Below, piece by piece: positions 1-7,431 of a DNA stretch of 35,827 nucleotides. Each line of letters opens with the position of its first letter. Position 1 is the stretch's first letter. Origin of the DNA: Chloroflexia bacterium (lineage in GTDB: Bacteria > Chloroflexota > Chloroflexia > Thermomicrobiales > JALYUS01); contig JAICIL010000006.1 of the NCBI GenBank assembly GCA_025924435.1, positions 1 through 35,827 of the forward strand. The letters are read 5' to 3'. The notes under the pieces are model-generated. The model was not told where the DNA came from. It was given only the letters and a program-made list of their open reading frames with translations, and searched no databases. The position numbers and the translations under genes are program-made.

Positions 1-627
1 CGGCGGCTCGGCACCGATTACATGGACCTCCTGCAAGCCCACGCGTGGGACGCCGAGACGCCCATTGAGGAGACCATGCGCGCGCTCGACGACCTCGTGC
101 GGGACGGGGACGTGCGCTACATCGGCTGCTCGAACTTCACCGCGTGGCAACTCGTCTGGTCCCTCTGGACGAGCGAGCGGCACAACCTCGCCGCGTTCGT
201 CTCGGTGCAGCCCCGCTACAGCCTCGTGGACCGCTCGATTGAGCAGGAATTGCTGCCCGCCTGCCAGCAGTTCGGTGTCGGCATCATCCCGTACAGCCCG
301 CTCGCCGGGGGCGTCCTCACCGGCAAGTACGAGGAGGGAAAGGAGCCGTCGCCCGGCACCCGCGCGCACGGCAACGACCGCTTCGGCAGCCAGCACGGCA
401 CGCACCGGAACTTCGAGATCGCCCGCCGCGCCCGGCAGTGGGCGGAAGCGCGCGGCCACACCGTCGGCGAACTCGCCATCGCCTGGCTCGCCTCGCACCC
501 GGAAGTCGCCAGCGTCATCGCGGGTGTCACCAAGCCGGAGCAGGTCGAGGCCAATGCGAAAGCGGCGGAATGGGAGTTGACGCCGGAAGAGGTCGCGGAG
601 GTGAGCGGGCTGACGGAGCAGGGGTAG
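1..627 (+). CDS. Aldo/keto reductase, C-terminal part (cut by window start)
   Basis: The reading frame is open from the first base, so the gene begins before the window; 208 residues are visible. It matches the C-terminal two-thirds of the NADPH-dependent aldo/keto reductase (TIM barrel) family: the LGTDYMDLLQAH strand, the YIGCSNF segment with its conserved Ser-Asn, a strand with QPRYSL, and the late SVIAGVTKPEQVEAN nucleotide-binding segment that contacts the NADP phosphate. The catalytic Asp/Tyr/Lys lie in the missing part. It resembles the YghZ/voltage-gated-channel beta-subunit-like subgroup, which reduces aldehydes of unknown identity in vivo. Its stop codon TAG sits inside a 10-base inverted repeat end shared with the next converging gene. 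Confidence 0.92.
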   Translation, partial: RRLGTDYMDLLQAHAWDAETPIEETMRALDDLVRDGDVRYIGCSNFTAWQLVWSLWTSERHNLAAFVSVQPRYSLVDRSIEQELLPACQQFGVGIIPYSPLAGGVLTGKYEEGKEPSPGTRAHGNDRFGSQHGTHRNFEIARRARQWAEARGHTVGELAIAWLASHPEVASVIAGVTKPEQVEANAKAAEWELTPEEVAEVSGLTEQG

Positions 628-660
628 TTCGGAGTTCGATGTTCGATGTTCGGAGTACGC
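621..660. repeat. Left inverted repeat of the four-helix-bundle cassette (GTTCGRR units)
   Basis: Starts with GGGGTAGTTC, which contains the aldo/keto reductase stop codon, and continues as iterated units of the type GTTCGGA/GTTCGAT. The same ten bases recur in reverse complement at 1125-1134, on the other side of the small gene at 695-1054. Confidence 0.8.
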
Positions 661-694
661 GGTGAGCAGCGGTTGAGCCAATTGAATGCAGCGC

Positions 695-1054
695 CTATTC
701 GCGGAGGCTGCGTATCAAGCCTCGAAGGAGATTGCCCGTGTCCGTTGCTTGTTTCATTATGGCGGCGCACGCGGCTTTGTCGGTGTAGTGGAGCCGAGCG
801 GCGATGAGGATTTGCGTTTCCAGTTCGCGTACTGAGCCGTTAGCAACACCAAGAAAATGCACGGATTCCTTTGAGGTGTTGCGGCCCTGCCCTTCCGCGA
901 TATTCGAAGGAATCGAAACCGCCGCTCGACGAATCTGATTCGTCAGGGCATAAGCTTCTTCCTTCGGCCATTCGCGCGTCAGGCGGTAAATGGACTCGAC
1001 AAGATCTATGGTGTGTTGCCATGCGAAGAGGTCTCGGTAATCCTGTCCGGCCAC
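695..1054 (-). CDS. Four-helix bundle protein (S23/IVS-encoded family)
   Basis: A 119-residue, all-helical protein. It starts with MAGQDYRDLFAWQHTIDLV and carries the family hallmarks TNQIRRAAVSIPSNIAEG (residues about 38-55) and a C-terminal LRGLIRSL. This is the four-helix-bundle family first found as proteins encoded by intervening sequences in 23S rRNA genes; the accessory protein Avd of diversity-generating retroelements has the same fold. The biochemical role of free-standing members is unknown. The length is typical for the family. The gene converges on the aldo/keto reductase and lies upstream of nothing obvious. Iterated inverted repeats flank it at 621-660 and 1085-1134, so the unit looks like a cassette placed between two gene ends. 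The start has no strong ribosome binding site. Confidence 0.9.
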   Translation of the reverse strand: MAGQDYRDLFAWQHTIDLVESIYRLTREWPKEEAYALTNQIRRAAVSIPSNIAEGQGRNTSKESVHFLGVANGSVRELETQILIAARLHYTDKAACAAIMKQATDTGNLLRGLIRSLRE

Positions 1055-1084
1055 GATTACCCCCTTACTTCCCGGACATTCCCC

Positions 1085-1134
1085 TCATCGAACTCCGAAC
1101 CTCGAACTCCGAACCTCGAACCCCGAACTACCCC
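1085..1134. repeat. Right inverted repeat of the four-helix-bundle cassette
   Basis: Iterated CGAACTC/CGAACCT units, the reverse complement of the array at 621-660. It ends in GAACTACCCC, where CTA is the stop codon (TAG) of the minus-strand amidohydrolase. About 18 of the outermost 21 bases match between the two arrays when inverted. Confidence 0.8.
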
Positions 1135-2345
1135 ACGTACTTCTTCCCGCCCTGCATCACCATCGCGATCTTTCTGAGAGCATGAATGTCTTCAAGCGGG
1201 TTGCCGCGGACGGCGATCATGTCCGCCTTCTTGCCGGGGGCGAGGACGCCGAGATCGTCGCGCCCGAGGGCATCGGCGGCGGTGGCGGTCGCGGTGTAGA
1301 GCGCGGCTTCCGGCGTGAACCCGGCGGCGGTCGTGACGAGCAGTTCGACATCGAGCGCGAAGTCGTCGAAGTAGGTGCCGCCGACGCCCGCATCGGAGCC
1401 GGAGGCGATCCGCACGCCCTGCGTGACGAGCCGACCGATATTCTCCATGCGCGTCTGCTGATTGGCGATGAACCCCTCGTACTGCGGCGTGCGGGGGATG
1501 TCGCCGCGCAGCACCCGTTCGAGCATCCGGTAGCCGACGCTCGTCGTCGGCACGACGTAGATGCCGCGCTCGGCGATCTGCGCGACGATCTCCGGCTCGT
1601 ACTTGATGCCCGGCGCCTCCTCGACCATGAACGAGCAGTGTTCGATCGTGTCCACCCGCGCCATCGCCGCGTTGAGGACGCCGGGCGTGCCGTGGCAGTG
1701 GGCGGAGACGCGCCGATTGAGCCGGTGCGCGTCGTTGACGAGTGCGACCATCTCTTCCTGCGAGAATTGCTCGCGGCGCGGGTTCGTGCCGGGCGTGATG
1801 CCGCCGCCCGTCGCCATCACCTTGATGAAGTCCGCGCCCGCCTTCACCTGCGCGCGCACGGCCCGCTTGATCTCCGTCTCGCCTTCCACCTCGACGCCGA
1901 AGAAGTAGCAATGGCCGCCCGTACTGGTCAGGCAGGCGCCGGAGGCCCAGATGCGCGGCGACTCGATCAGACCCATCTCCTGCGCCGTGCGGACGGAGAA
2001 GACGATGTTGTTCTTCGTACCGCAATCCCGGAGCGTCGTGACGCCCGTCATCAGTGCCTCTTTCGCGTGCTTGATCGCGAGCGCCATGAAGAGTTCGTCC
2101 GTCATGCCGAAATAATCCGCCAGCAGGTTCGGGCCGCTGGAGAGCGTCAGATGGCAGTGGCAGTTGATGAGGCCCGGCATCAGCGTCACATCGCCGAGGG
2201 CGGTGATCGGGCTGGAGCCGTCCACCGTCGGCAAGTCCGCCTGTTTGCCGATCGTCGTGATCGTGTCGCCCTCGTACTGCACGAATGCCTTGTGGTGGAT
2301 CCCCCGCCCATCGGCGGCCCAGACGCGGTCGGCGGTAACGGTCAT
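1128..2345 (-). CDS. Metal-dependent amidohydrolase (imidazolonepropionase/prolidase-like)
   Basis: 405 residues when started at the ATG at 2345, which follows GGGGGAGGGA. A TTG 30 bases upstream would add ten residues but lies in that purine stretch. The family signature is present: the LMPGLINCHCHL strand with metal-binding HxH (His63, His65), a central FIKVMATGGG strand with the likely carbamylated Lys, SAHCHG and TIEHC histidines, and the late IASGSDAG aspartate. A C-terminal LAPGKKADMIAVRGNPL closes the composite beta domain. These enzymes hydrolyse cyclic amides or Xaa-Pro type peptides in the cytoplasm, and the substrate cannot be assigned from sequence. It is transcribed away from YbjQ with about 75 bases between them, on the same strand, so co-transcription is possible. 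Confidence 0.9.
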   Translation of the reverse strand: MTVTADRVWAADGRGIHHKAFVQYEGDTITTIGKQADLPTVDGSSPITALGDVTLMPGLINCHCHLTLSSGPNLLADYFGMTDELFMALAIKHAKEALMTGVTTLRDCGTKNNIVFSVRTAQEMGLIESPRIWASGACLTSTGGHCYFFGVEVEGETEIKRAVRAQVKAGADFIKVMATGGGITPGTNPRREQFSQEEMVALVNDAHRLNRRVSAHCHGTPGVLNAAMARVDTIEHCSFMVEEAPGIKYEPEIVAQIAERGIYVVPTTSVGYRMLERVLRGDIPRTPQYEGFIANQQTRMENIGRLVTQGVRIASGSDAGVGGTYFDDFALDVELLVTTAAGFTPEAALYTATATAADALGRDDLGVLAPGKKADMIAVRGNPLEDIHALRKIAMVMQGGKKYVG

Positions 2346-2420
2346 CGGTGCCACAGGTCTTCCCTCCCCCGACAATTTCTCTTCTCGATCGGCAATGCGC
2401 GACGCGCGGAACGGTGCGCC

Positions 2421-2783
2421 TTATTGCTTCCACTCGCCCCAGACGGCGGTGCCGTAGGCGATCACCTCGGTCGCGTTCTCCATCACCTCGGAGCTGTCGT
2501 AGCGGATGCCGATGATCGCGTTGCCGCCGAGTTGCGCGGCGTGGGCGATCATGATCTGGTACGCCTCCTGCCGCGCCTGCTCCGCCAGTTCGGTGAGCAG
2601 CGTGATGTTGCCGCCTTTCAATGTCTGAAAGGCGGCTCCAATCTGGCCGCCGATGGAGCGCGAGCGCACCGTGACGCCGCGCACGACGCCCATGTTGTAG
2701 CGGATCGTGAAGCCGGGGATCTCGAACGCCGTTGATGTGGCGCGCGGATCAATTGCCGGAGCCTGCGGGGGTTGCTGCTGCAT
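2421..2783 (-). CDS. YbjQ/UPF0145 family protein
   Basis: 120 residues. The family core is clear: FEIPGFTIRYNMGVVRGVTVRS, then IGAAFQTLKGGNI, LTELAEQARQEAYQIMIAHAAQLGGNAIIGIRYDSSE and a final VIAYGTAV. YbjQ proteins are small, form pentamers and are sometimes called heavy-metal-binding; their function is unproven. A Pro/Gln-rich stretch of about 12 residues precedes the core. AGGAGG lies 8 bases before the ATG, fixing the start. Its likely promoter is the extended -10 at 2837-2845. It is divergent from polyphosphate kinase. Confidence 0.9.
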   Translation of the reverse strand: MQQQPPQAPAIDPRATSTAFEIPGFTIRYNMGVVRGVTVRSRSIGGQIGAAFQTLKGGNITLLTELAEQARQEAYQIMIAHAAQLGGNAIIGIRYDSSEVMENATEVIAYGTAVWGEWKQ

Positions 2784-2836
2784 GCCGAATTCCTCCTAAT
2801 TATTGCGGCCCGCGCCGCGCCCTCCATACAACGCGC

Positions 2837-2845
2837 AGTCTATCA
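2837..2845 (-). promoter_or_regulatory. Extended -10 promoter of ybjQ-type gene
   Basis: Reads TGATAGACT on the minus strand: a TGn extension plus TAGACT. No good -35 is seen. It gives a leader of about 45-50 bases to the ATG at 2783. Confidence 0.45.
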
Positions 2846-2851
2846 CGGGGG

Positions 2852-2868
2852 TTCCCGCAGGGCGGGAA
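2852..2868. promoter_or_regulatory. Small palindrome between divergent promoters
   Basis: TTCCCGC-AGG-GCGGGAA, a perfect 7-base stem with a 3-base loop. It lies between the YbjQ gene promoter and the polyphosphate kinase promoter. It could be an operator or a small hairpin; nothing else supports a role. Confidence 0.3.
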
Positions 2869-2905
2869 TTTCCGCGCCTGCGGTTCTTTGTTGACGGTGC
2901 AACCG

Positions 2906-2934
2906 TTGACAGCGGGCGGGGGGATGGATACCGT
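2906..2934 (+). promoter_or_regulatory. Sigma-70-type promoter of polyphosphate kinase
   Basis: TTGACA at 2906-2911, a 17-base spacer, then TACCGT at 2929-2934. A second TTGAC lies 15 bases upstream at 2891, giving a direct repeat that might be a regulator site. The arrangement resembles the promoter before the first lipoprotein gene (21099-21127). Confidence 0.5.
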
Positions 2935-2968
2935 ACGAGTATCGTCGGTGGGAAGGGGGAGAGAACAC

Positions 2969-5179
2969 ATGGCGGGAACGATCGTACGCACTCGGGACAG
3001 TAACGGGCGCTTCGTCCGCCGCCCCGCCGCCCCGCGTGCGACAGCCGCGCAATCGCCGTCCCACACACCGGCGACCAAACCCGCCGTCGCGCCCGTCGAG
3101 GACCTCACCGCGCCGGAGTGGTATTTCAACCGCGAACTCTCCCTGCTCGCCTTCCAGTGGCGCGTCTTCGATCAGGCGCGCGATGAGGGGACGCCGCTCC
3201 TTGAGCGCGTCAAGTTCCTCGCCATCCTCAGCACGAACCTCGATGAGTTTTTCATGGTGCGCGTCTCCGGCCTCAAGCAGCAGATCGCGGTCAATTCCGC
3301 CGATGTCCGGCGGGACGGCATGACGCCGCGCGAATCGCTCCACGAGATTCACAAGATCGTCTTCGAGTTGATGGAGTCGCAGTGCCACTATCTGAATGCG
3401 GTGATTATCCCGGCGCTGGCGGAGAACGACATCCATCTGCTCACGTACGATGAATTGAACGAGAGCCAGCGAAACGCCGCGACCGAGTATTTCCTGCGCG
3501 AGGTCTTCCCGATTCTCACGCCGCTCGCGGTGGATTCCGGCCATCCCTTCCCGCATATCTCGAACCGGAGCCTGAACCTCCTCGTCGTCGTGCGCGACGA
3601 GGCGGGCGAGCACATCGCGCGGATCAAGATTCCGCAGAGCCTGCCCCGCTTCGTCCCCGTGCCGCCGACCGCGCCGATGCGGGACGCCTCCGGCATCCAC
3701 CGTCCGCGCGCCTCCGTCTGGCTGGAGCAGGTCGTGATCGCCAGCCTGCCGACGCTCTTCCCCGGCAAGGAGATCATCGCCGCCTATCCGTTCCACGTGA
3801 CGCGCGACGCGGACATCGAGATCCAGGAACTGGAGGCGGAGGACCTGCTCGAAACGATCGAGGAGCAGTTGGAGCGGCGCGGCTTCGGGTTCGCCGTCCG
3901 CCTCGTCGTGGACGCGACGATGCCGGAGACGCACCGCCTCTGGCTGATGGAGAAGTTGCGGATCTATCCGTCCGATGTCTACACGCTGAACGGCTATCTC
4001 GGCCTCGGCGATTTGATGCAATTGCTCAGGATTGACCGGCCCGATCTGAAAGACCCGCCGTTCGTGCCGCTGGTGCCGCCCGCGCTGCGCGACGGCAGCG
4101 ACATCTACACGGCGATCCGGCAGGGGGACATCCTGCTCCACCACCCGTACGATTCGTTCGCCCCGATTGTGGATTTCATCGCGAGCGGCAGCACCGACCC
4201 GGCGGTGCGGGCGATCAAGCAGACGCTCTATCGCGTCGGCAAGGACAGCCCAATCGTCGAGGCGCTGGCGGAGGCGCGGGACGAGGATACGCAGGTCGCC
4301 GTGCTCGTCGAACTGAAGGCGCGGTTCGACGAGGAGAACAACATCGAGTGGGCCAGGGCATTAGAAAGCAAGGGTGTGCATGTCGCGTACGGGATGATGG
4401 GCCTGAAGGTGCATTGCAAGGTCGCGCTGATCGTGCGGCGCGAGCAGGACGGCATCCGGCGGTATGTCCATCTCGGCACCGGCAATTACAACGCGGGCAC
4501 GGCGCGGACGTACACCGATCTCGGCCTGCTCACCGCCAACGAGGAGATCGGCGCGGACGTCTCCGACCTCTTCAATTACCTGACGGGCTACTCGGATCAG
4601 CGGGAGTACCGCAAACTGCTCGTCGCGCCCGTCAATCTGCGGCAGCGGATCACCGAACTGATCGAGCGGGAGACGGCGCGCGGGCCGAAGGGGCGGCTGA
4701 TCTTCAAGACCAACCACCTCGTGGACGAGCGGATCATCGAGGCGCTCTACCGGGCGTCGCAGGCGGGCGTGAAGATTGACCTGATCTGCCGCTCGACCTG
4801 CTGCCTCGTGCCGGGCGTGCCGGGCCTATCGGAGAATATCCGCGTCATCAGCATCCTCGGGCGGTTTCTGGAGCACCACCGGATCTATCTCTTCGGCAAC
4901 GGCGGGCGCGAGGAGATTTATCTCGGCAGCGCCGATCTCCACCCGCGCAACCTCGACCGGCGCGTCGAGGTGCTCTTCCCCATCGAGGACCCGGCGATCC
5001 GCGCGCACATCCGCGAGGATTTGCTCGAAACCTACCTGCGGGACACGGACAAGGCGCGCATCCTCGGCCCGGACGGCCGCTACCGCCCGATACCGCGCCC
5101 GGAAGGCGCCCCGCCCTTCAACGCGCAGGAATGGCTGCTCAACACGGCCACGACCGGCGCGGGCCGCTACGGGGACTGA
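2969..5179 (+). CDS. ppk1: Polyphosphate kinase 1
   Basis: 736 residues from the ATG at 2969, which follows GGAAGGGGGAGAG; the frame is open further upstream but that part is the promoter region. PPK1 reversibly transfers the ATP gamma-phosphate to growing polyphosphate and is usually membrane associated. All four domains are visible: N-terminal WYFNRELSLLAFQWRV, the head with ILTPLAVDSGHPFPHISNRSLNL in parts, then the two phospholipase-D-like catalytic domains. His482 in GLKVHCKV corresponds to the autophosphorylated histidine (His435 in E. coli). His636 in LEHHRIYLF corresponds to the second catalytic histidine (His592). A basic, low-complexity stretch of about 50 residues precedes the N domain. 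No exopolyphosphatase or Pho regulator gene is adjacent. Single-gene transcription unit, ended by the hairpin at 5209-5230. Confidence 0.97.
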   Translation: MAGTIVRTRDSNGRFVRRPAAPRATAAQSPSHTPATKPAVAPVEDLTAPEWYFNRELSLLAFQWRVFDQARDEGTPLLERVKFLAILSTNLDEFFMVRVSGLKQQIAVNSADVRRDGMTPRESLHEIHKIVFELMESQCHYLNAVIIPALAENDIHLLTYDELNESQRNAATEYFLREVFPILTPLAVDSGHPFPHISNRSLNLLVVVRDEAGEHIARIKIPQSLPRFVPVPPTAPMRDASGIHRPRASVWLEQVVIASLPTLFPGKEIIAAYPFHVTRDADIEIQELEAEDLLETIEEQLERRGFGFAVRLVVDATMPETHRLWLMEKLRIYPSDVYTLNGYLGLGDLMQLLRIDRPDLKDPPFVPLVPPALRDGSDIYTAIRQGDILLHHPYDSFAPIVDFIASGSTDPAVRAIKQTLYRVGKDSPIVEALAEARDEDTQVAVLVELKARFDEENNIEWARALESKGVHVAYGMMGLKVHCKVALIVRREQDGIRRYVHLGTGNYNAGTARTYTDLGLLTANEEIGADVSDLFNYLTGYSDQREYRKLLVAPVNLRQRITELIERETARGPKGRLIFKTNHLVDERIIEALYRASQAGVKIDLICRSTCCLVPGVPGLSENIRVISILGRFLEHHRIYLFGNGGREEIYLGSADLHPRNLDRRVEVLFPIEDPAIRAHIREDLLETYLRDTDKARILGPDGRYRPIPRPEGAPPFNAQEWLLNTATTGAGRYGD

Positions 5180-5208
5180 CGAGTGCCGAGTACTGAGTAC
5201 CGATCGTC

Positions 5209-5230
5209 GGGGCGGTTCGTGAACCGCCCC
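5209..5230. terminator. Hairpin after ppk1, possibly bidirectional
   Basis: GGGGCGGTTC-GT-GAACCGCCCC: perfect 10-base arms. It sits between the converging ppk1 and the minus-strand NmrA-like gene. There is no clear T-run on either side, so it may stop transcription poorly or act as an RNA end protector. Just before it (5181-5201) is a short GAGTACT-type iterated repeat. Confidence 0.5.
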
Positions 5231-5297
5231 TGCTGGGGCGTCATGCGATCTCTCTCATGAAACGGACCTGTATCCCGGATGTGTCGCGGGGGTCGGC

Positions 5298-6191
5298 TCA
5301 CATCTCCCGCTCGTCGTCGCGCCGCGCCATCTCCGCCAGGCGCGTCTGGGGAATCGCCGGGTAGCGGCGCATCGTCTCCGACGCGTCGAACGTCATCTCC
5401 CGCGTGTCCATCACCACCCCGGCGTGGATTTGCCGCGCGAGCCCCGGCTTCACCGGCCGCAGCAGCACCGCCATCACCCGCATCATCGGCAGCGGTACCG
5501 CGCCCACCTTGCCCGCCTTGCCGGTCGCAAGCGTGAACGTCTCCGCCACCTGCCGCATGGTCAGGTTCTCCGGCCCGCCCACCTCGATCACCTCGCCGCG
5601 CAGAGCGGGATCGGCGACCGCCAGTTCCACGAACCGGGCGACATCGCGTGCGGAGACGAAGTTGATCGGGTTATTGCCCCGGCCGAAGATCGTCGTCTTT
5701 CCCGTTTTGACGAGCGGCTCCCCGACGATCTTCGCCCATGTCTCCATGTACGCCGTCGGCCGGATGATCGTCCACGCCAGCCCGCTCGCCCGCAATGCCT
5801 GCTCCGCCGCATATTTCATGCGGAAGAGTTCCATCGGGTGATCCGGCGCGGCCCCCTGCACCGAGATGAGGATGAAGTGCTCGACCCCGCCCGCCCGGGC
5901 GGCGCGGATCATGTTCCGGTTACCCTCGTCGTCCACCGTCCGGGGATTGTCGCCGCCCCTCCCCGCGAACCCGTGAACCGCGGAAACGACCGTCCTCACC
6001 CCCGCCACCGCCCGTGCCACGGCGTCCGCGTCGCGCACGTCGCCCGACACGATCTCGACCCCTTCGCCCGCGAGGTGCCCGGCGCGCGCCGGATCCCGCG
6101 TCAGGATGCGCAGGGGCAGGTTGCGCGCCGTCAGCAGCCGCACGACCTGGGTGCCGAGCGTCCCGCTCCCGCCCGCGATGAGGATTGTCAT
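5298..6191 (-). CDS. NmrA-like NAD(P)-binding protein (atypical short-chain dehydrogenase)
   Basis: 297 residues. The N-terminus MTILIAGGSGTLGTQVVRLL holds the Rossmann motif GxxGxxG (GGSGTLG, residues 7-13). SGDVRDADAV is the conserved Asp segment after strand 3. The later FILISVQGA and WTIIRPTAYMETW segments replace the catalytic Ser/Tyr/Lys triad of true SDRs, so it may bind a nucleotide without being a dehydrogenase, as in the NmrA/NDUFA9-like group. INFVSARDVARFV and GPENLTMRQVAE are typical of that group. The ATG overlaps the stop of the upstream SnoaL-like gene in ATGA, so the two are translationally coupled. A longer frame upstream is only the shadow of that gene. Confidence 0.9.
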   Translation of the reverse strand: MTILIAGGSGTLGTQVVRLLTARNLPLRILTRDPARAGHLAGEGVEIVSGDVRDADAVARAVAGVRTVVSAVHGFAGRGGDNPRTVDDEGNRNMIRAARAGGVEHFILISVQGAAPDHPMELFRMKYAAEQALRASGLAWTIIRPTAYMETWAKIVGEPLVKTGKTTIFGRGNNPINFVSARDVARFVELAVADPALRGEVIEVGGPENLTMRQVAETFTLATGKAGKVGAVPLPMMRVMAVLLRPVKPGLARQIHAGVVMDTREMTFDASETMRRYPAIPQTRLAEMARRDDEREM

Positions 6192-6610
6192 GGGCTCTCG
6201 CTCCCGCCCGCCGCACGGCGCACCGCCGCGTCGGTGCCGCGTCCCTCCTCGACCGGCTCCATGTACAGCCGCGCCCAAGCGATCCGCCCGTCGCGCACCC
6301 CCTGCACGGTCACGCCGCGCTGATGGAACGGCCCGCCGTCGCGGCGGGTGCCGCGCCACTCCCATTCGGCCCAGGCCGTCTCCCCCTCCGCCGCGCGGTG
6401 TACGAGGGTTGCGTGGATGTCCGGTACGCCGCCGAAGATCTGCGTCCAGTTGGTGCGCATCTGCTCTTGGCCGCGGAAGGCGCGGTCGGGGTGGGCGGGG
6501 AACGCGCTCTCGTAGTCCGGTGCGAAGCAGGCGACCATCGCCTCCAGATCGTGGGCATTGATCGCATCGCGCAGGCGTTCGATCACGGAAACAGGGCTGA
6601 GGGTCTCCAT
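6188..6610 (-). CDS. SnoaL-like/NTF2-superfamily protein
   Basis: 140 residues from the ATG at 6610 (METLSPVSVIERLRDAINAHDLEAM), which has AAGGAG about 6 bases upstream. An ATG six bases earlier is too close to that site. The protein has the cone-shaped alpha+beta fold pattern of ester-cyclase/ketosteroid-isomerase-like polypeptides: DLEAMVACFAPDYE, FRGQEQMRTNWTQIFGGVPDIHATL, and a WAEWEWRGT strand followed by RGVTVQGVRDGRIAWARLYMEP in part. Such proteins either bind or isomerise small hydrophobic ligands; the ligand is unknown here. It is the first gene of a two-gene operon with the NmrA-like gene. Confidence 0.88.
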   Translation of the reverse strand: METLSPVSVIERLRDAINAHDLEAMVACFAPDYESAFPAHPDRAFRGQEQMRTNWTQIFGGVPDIHATLVHRAAEGETAWAEWEWRGTRRDGGPFHQRGVTVQGVRDGRIAWARLYMEPVEEGRGTDAAVRRAAGGSESP

Positions 6611-6793
6611 CGGCATCTCCTTCTCGGTTGTGCGGTCCGCTCCCACATTAGCCCGGTCGCGATGCCGCGTCAATGCCGCCGCATTGGCGGCCGGTCCATC
6701 CGCGAAAGAAGCGACCGGGATGTCTGCTGCCCTCCCCTCGACGAGGGATGCGTGACCAATACCGCCCGGAAGGGTATTCCCCGGACGGGCGGC

Positions 6794-7159
6794 CTATGTC
6801 GCGTTGTTTCTGCCGATCAGGTAGGTGACGAGGACGAGGATCGTCGCGGCGGCGGCGACGAGCGTCAGGTTGATCGCCTGGTCGCGGCCGTTGAACCGCT
6901 TGCGGACATACCCGTGCTCCATCCCGACCGGGATGAGGACGATCAGCGCGAAGATGTAGTGAATCACCACATTCCGCCTGCCGCTGAAGAGGAGGCCGAT
7001 GCCGAGCAGATATTGGATGACGAGGAAGAGCGAGGCGAGATACGAGACGTATTTCCCCGCCGCAATCGTCCGCCCGGCGATGCCGATCGCGTAGATGATC
7101 GTCGCCGCGAGGAACAAGACGAGGACGACGGTGCCCACGAACATGTGAATCTGGGCCAT
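6794..7159 (-). CDS. Small four-helix integral membrane protein
   Basis: 121 residues with four hydrophobic segments: about 5-27 (FVGTVVLVLFLAATIIYAIG), 38-58 (YVSYLASLFLVIQYLLGIGLLF), 64-80 (VVIHYIFALIVLIPVGM) and 98-115 (LTLVAAAATILVLVTYLI). A conserved-looking HY-EHG set of polar residues lies around the third helix. I do not recognise a named family with certainty; it resembles small heme-copper or DUF-type helical bundles found in Chloroflexota. GGGAGGGAG lies before the ATG. Transcribed alone from the extended -10 at 7224-7232. Confidence 0.75.
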   Translation of the reverse strand: MAQIHMFVGTVVLVLFLAATIIYAIGIAGRTIAAGKYVSYLASLFLVIQYLLGIGLLFSGRRNVVIHYIFALIVLIPVGMEHGYVRKRFNGRDQAINLTLVAAAATILVLVTYLIGRNNAT

Positions 7160-7223
7160 GCGCTACTCCCTCCCATGCGAGTGTGACGGCGTGCACCATC
7201 GGACGCCGGTTCCGGTCGGCGCT

Positions 7224-7232
7224 AGTGTAGCA
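7224..7232 (-). promoter_or_regulatory. Extended -10 promoter
   Basis: TGCTACACT on the minus strand, about 58 bases upstream of the membrane protein start at 7159. No clear -35. Confidence 0.5.
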
Positions 7233-7278
7233 CCGGCCCAGCGATGAGCAACGAGCAATGAGTCGGGCAGGGTTTATT

Positions 7279-7429
7279 CATTGTCGCCATTCGGGGGATC
7301 CTACCCCCCTGCCCCTTCCCTCGGCGGGAAGGGGGAGTGCGCCTCCGGGAGATCGGGGCGTTTGGGATACGACACGGCATTGCGACGCGTCACCCCTTCC
7401 CTCGGAGGGAAGGGGCAGGGGCCTAGGAT
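7279..7429. repeat. Palindromic element, copy 1
   Basis: The left arm contains ATTGTCGCCATTC and then CCTACCCCCCTGCCCC. The right arm at 7405-7429 is its imperfect inverse, GAGGGAAGGGGCAGGGG then CCTAGGAT. Each arm also carries or adjoins a local CCCTTCCC/GGGAAGGG hairpin. The centre holds GAGATCGGGGCG and CACGGCA, shared with other copies. It ends three bases before the stop codon of the minus-strand acyltransferase gene, so it may act as its terminator. Confidence 0.85.
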
Positions 7430-7431
7430 GC

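Noticed and set aside
695..1054. Accessory gene of a diversity-generating retroelement (Avd-like)
   Set aside because: The fold is shared, but there is no reverse transcriptase and no template/variable repeat pair in the window.
1182..2735. Long plus-strand frame opposite the amidohydrolase and YbjQ genes
   Set aside because: Shadow frame; both minus-strand proteins have intact family motifs and ribosome binding sites.
2732..2968. Earlier start for polyphosphate kinase
   Set aside because: This part holds the promoters and part of the YbjQ gene; the ATG at 2969 has a good ribosome binding site and gives the normal N-terminus.
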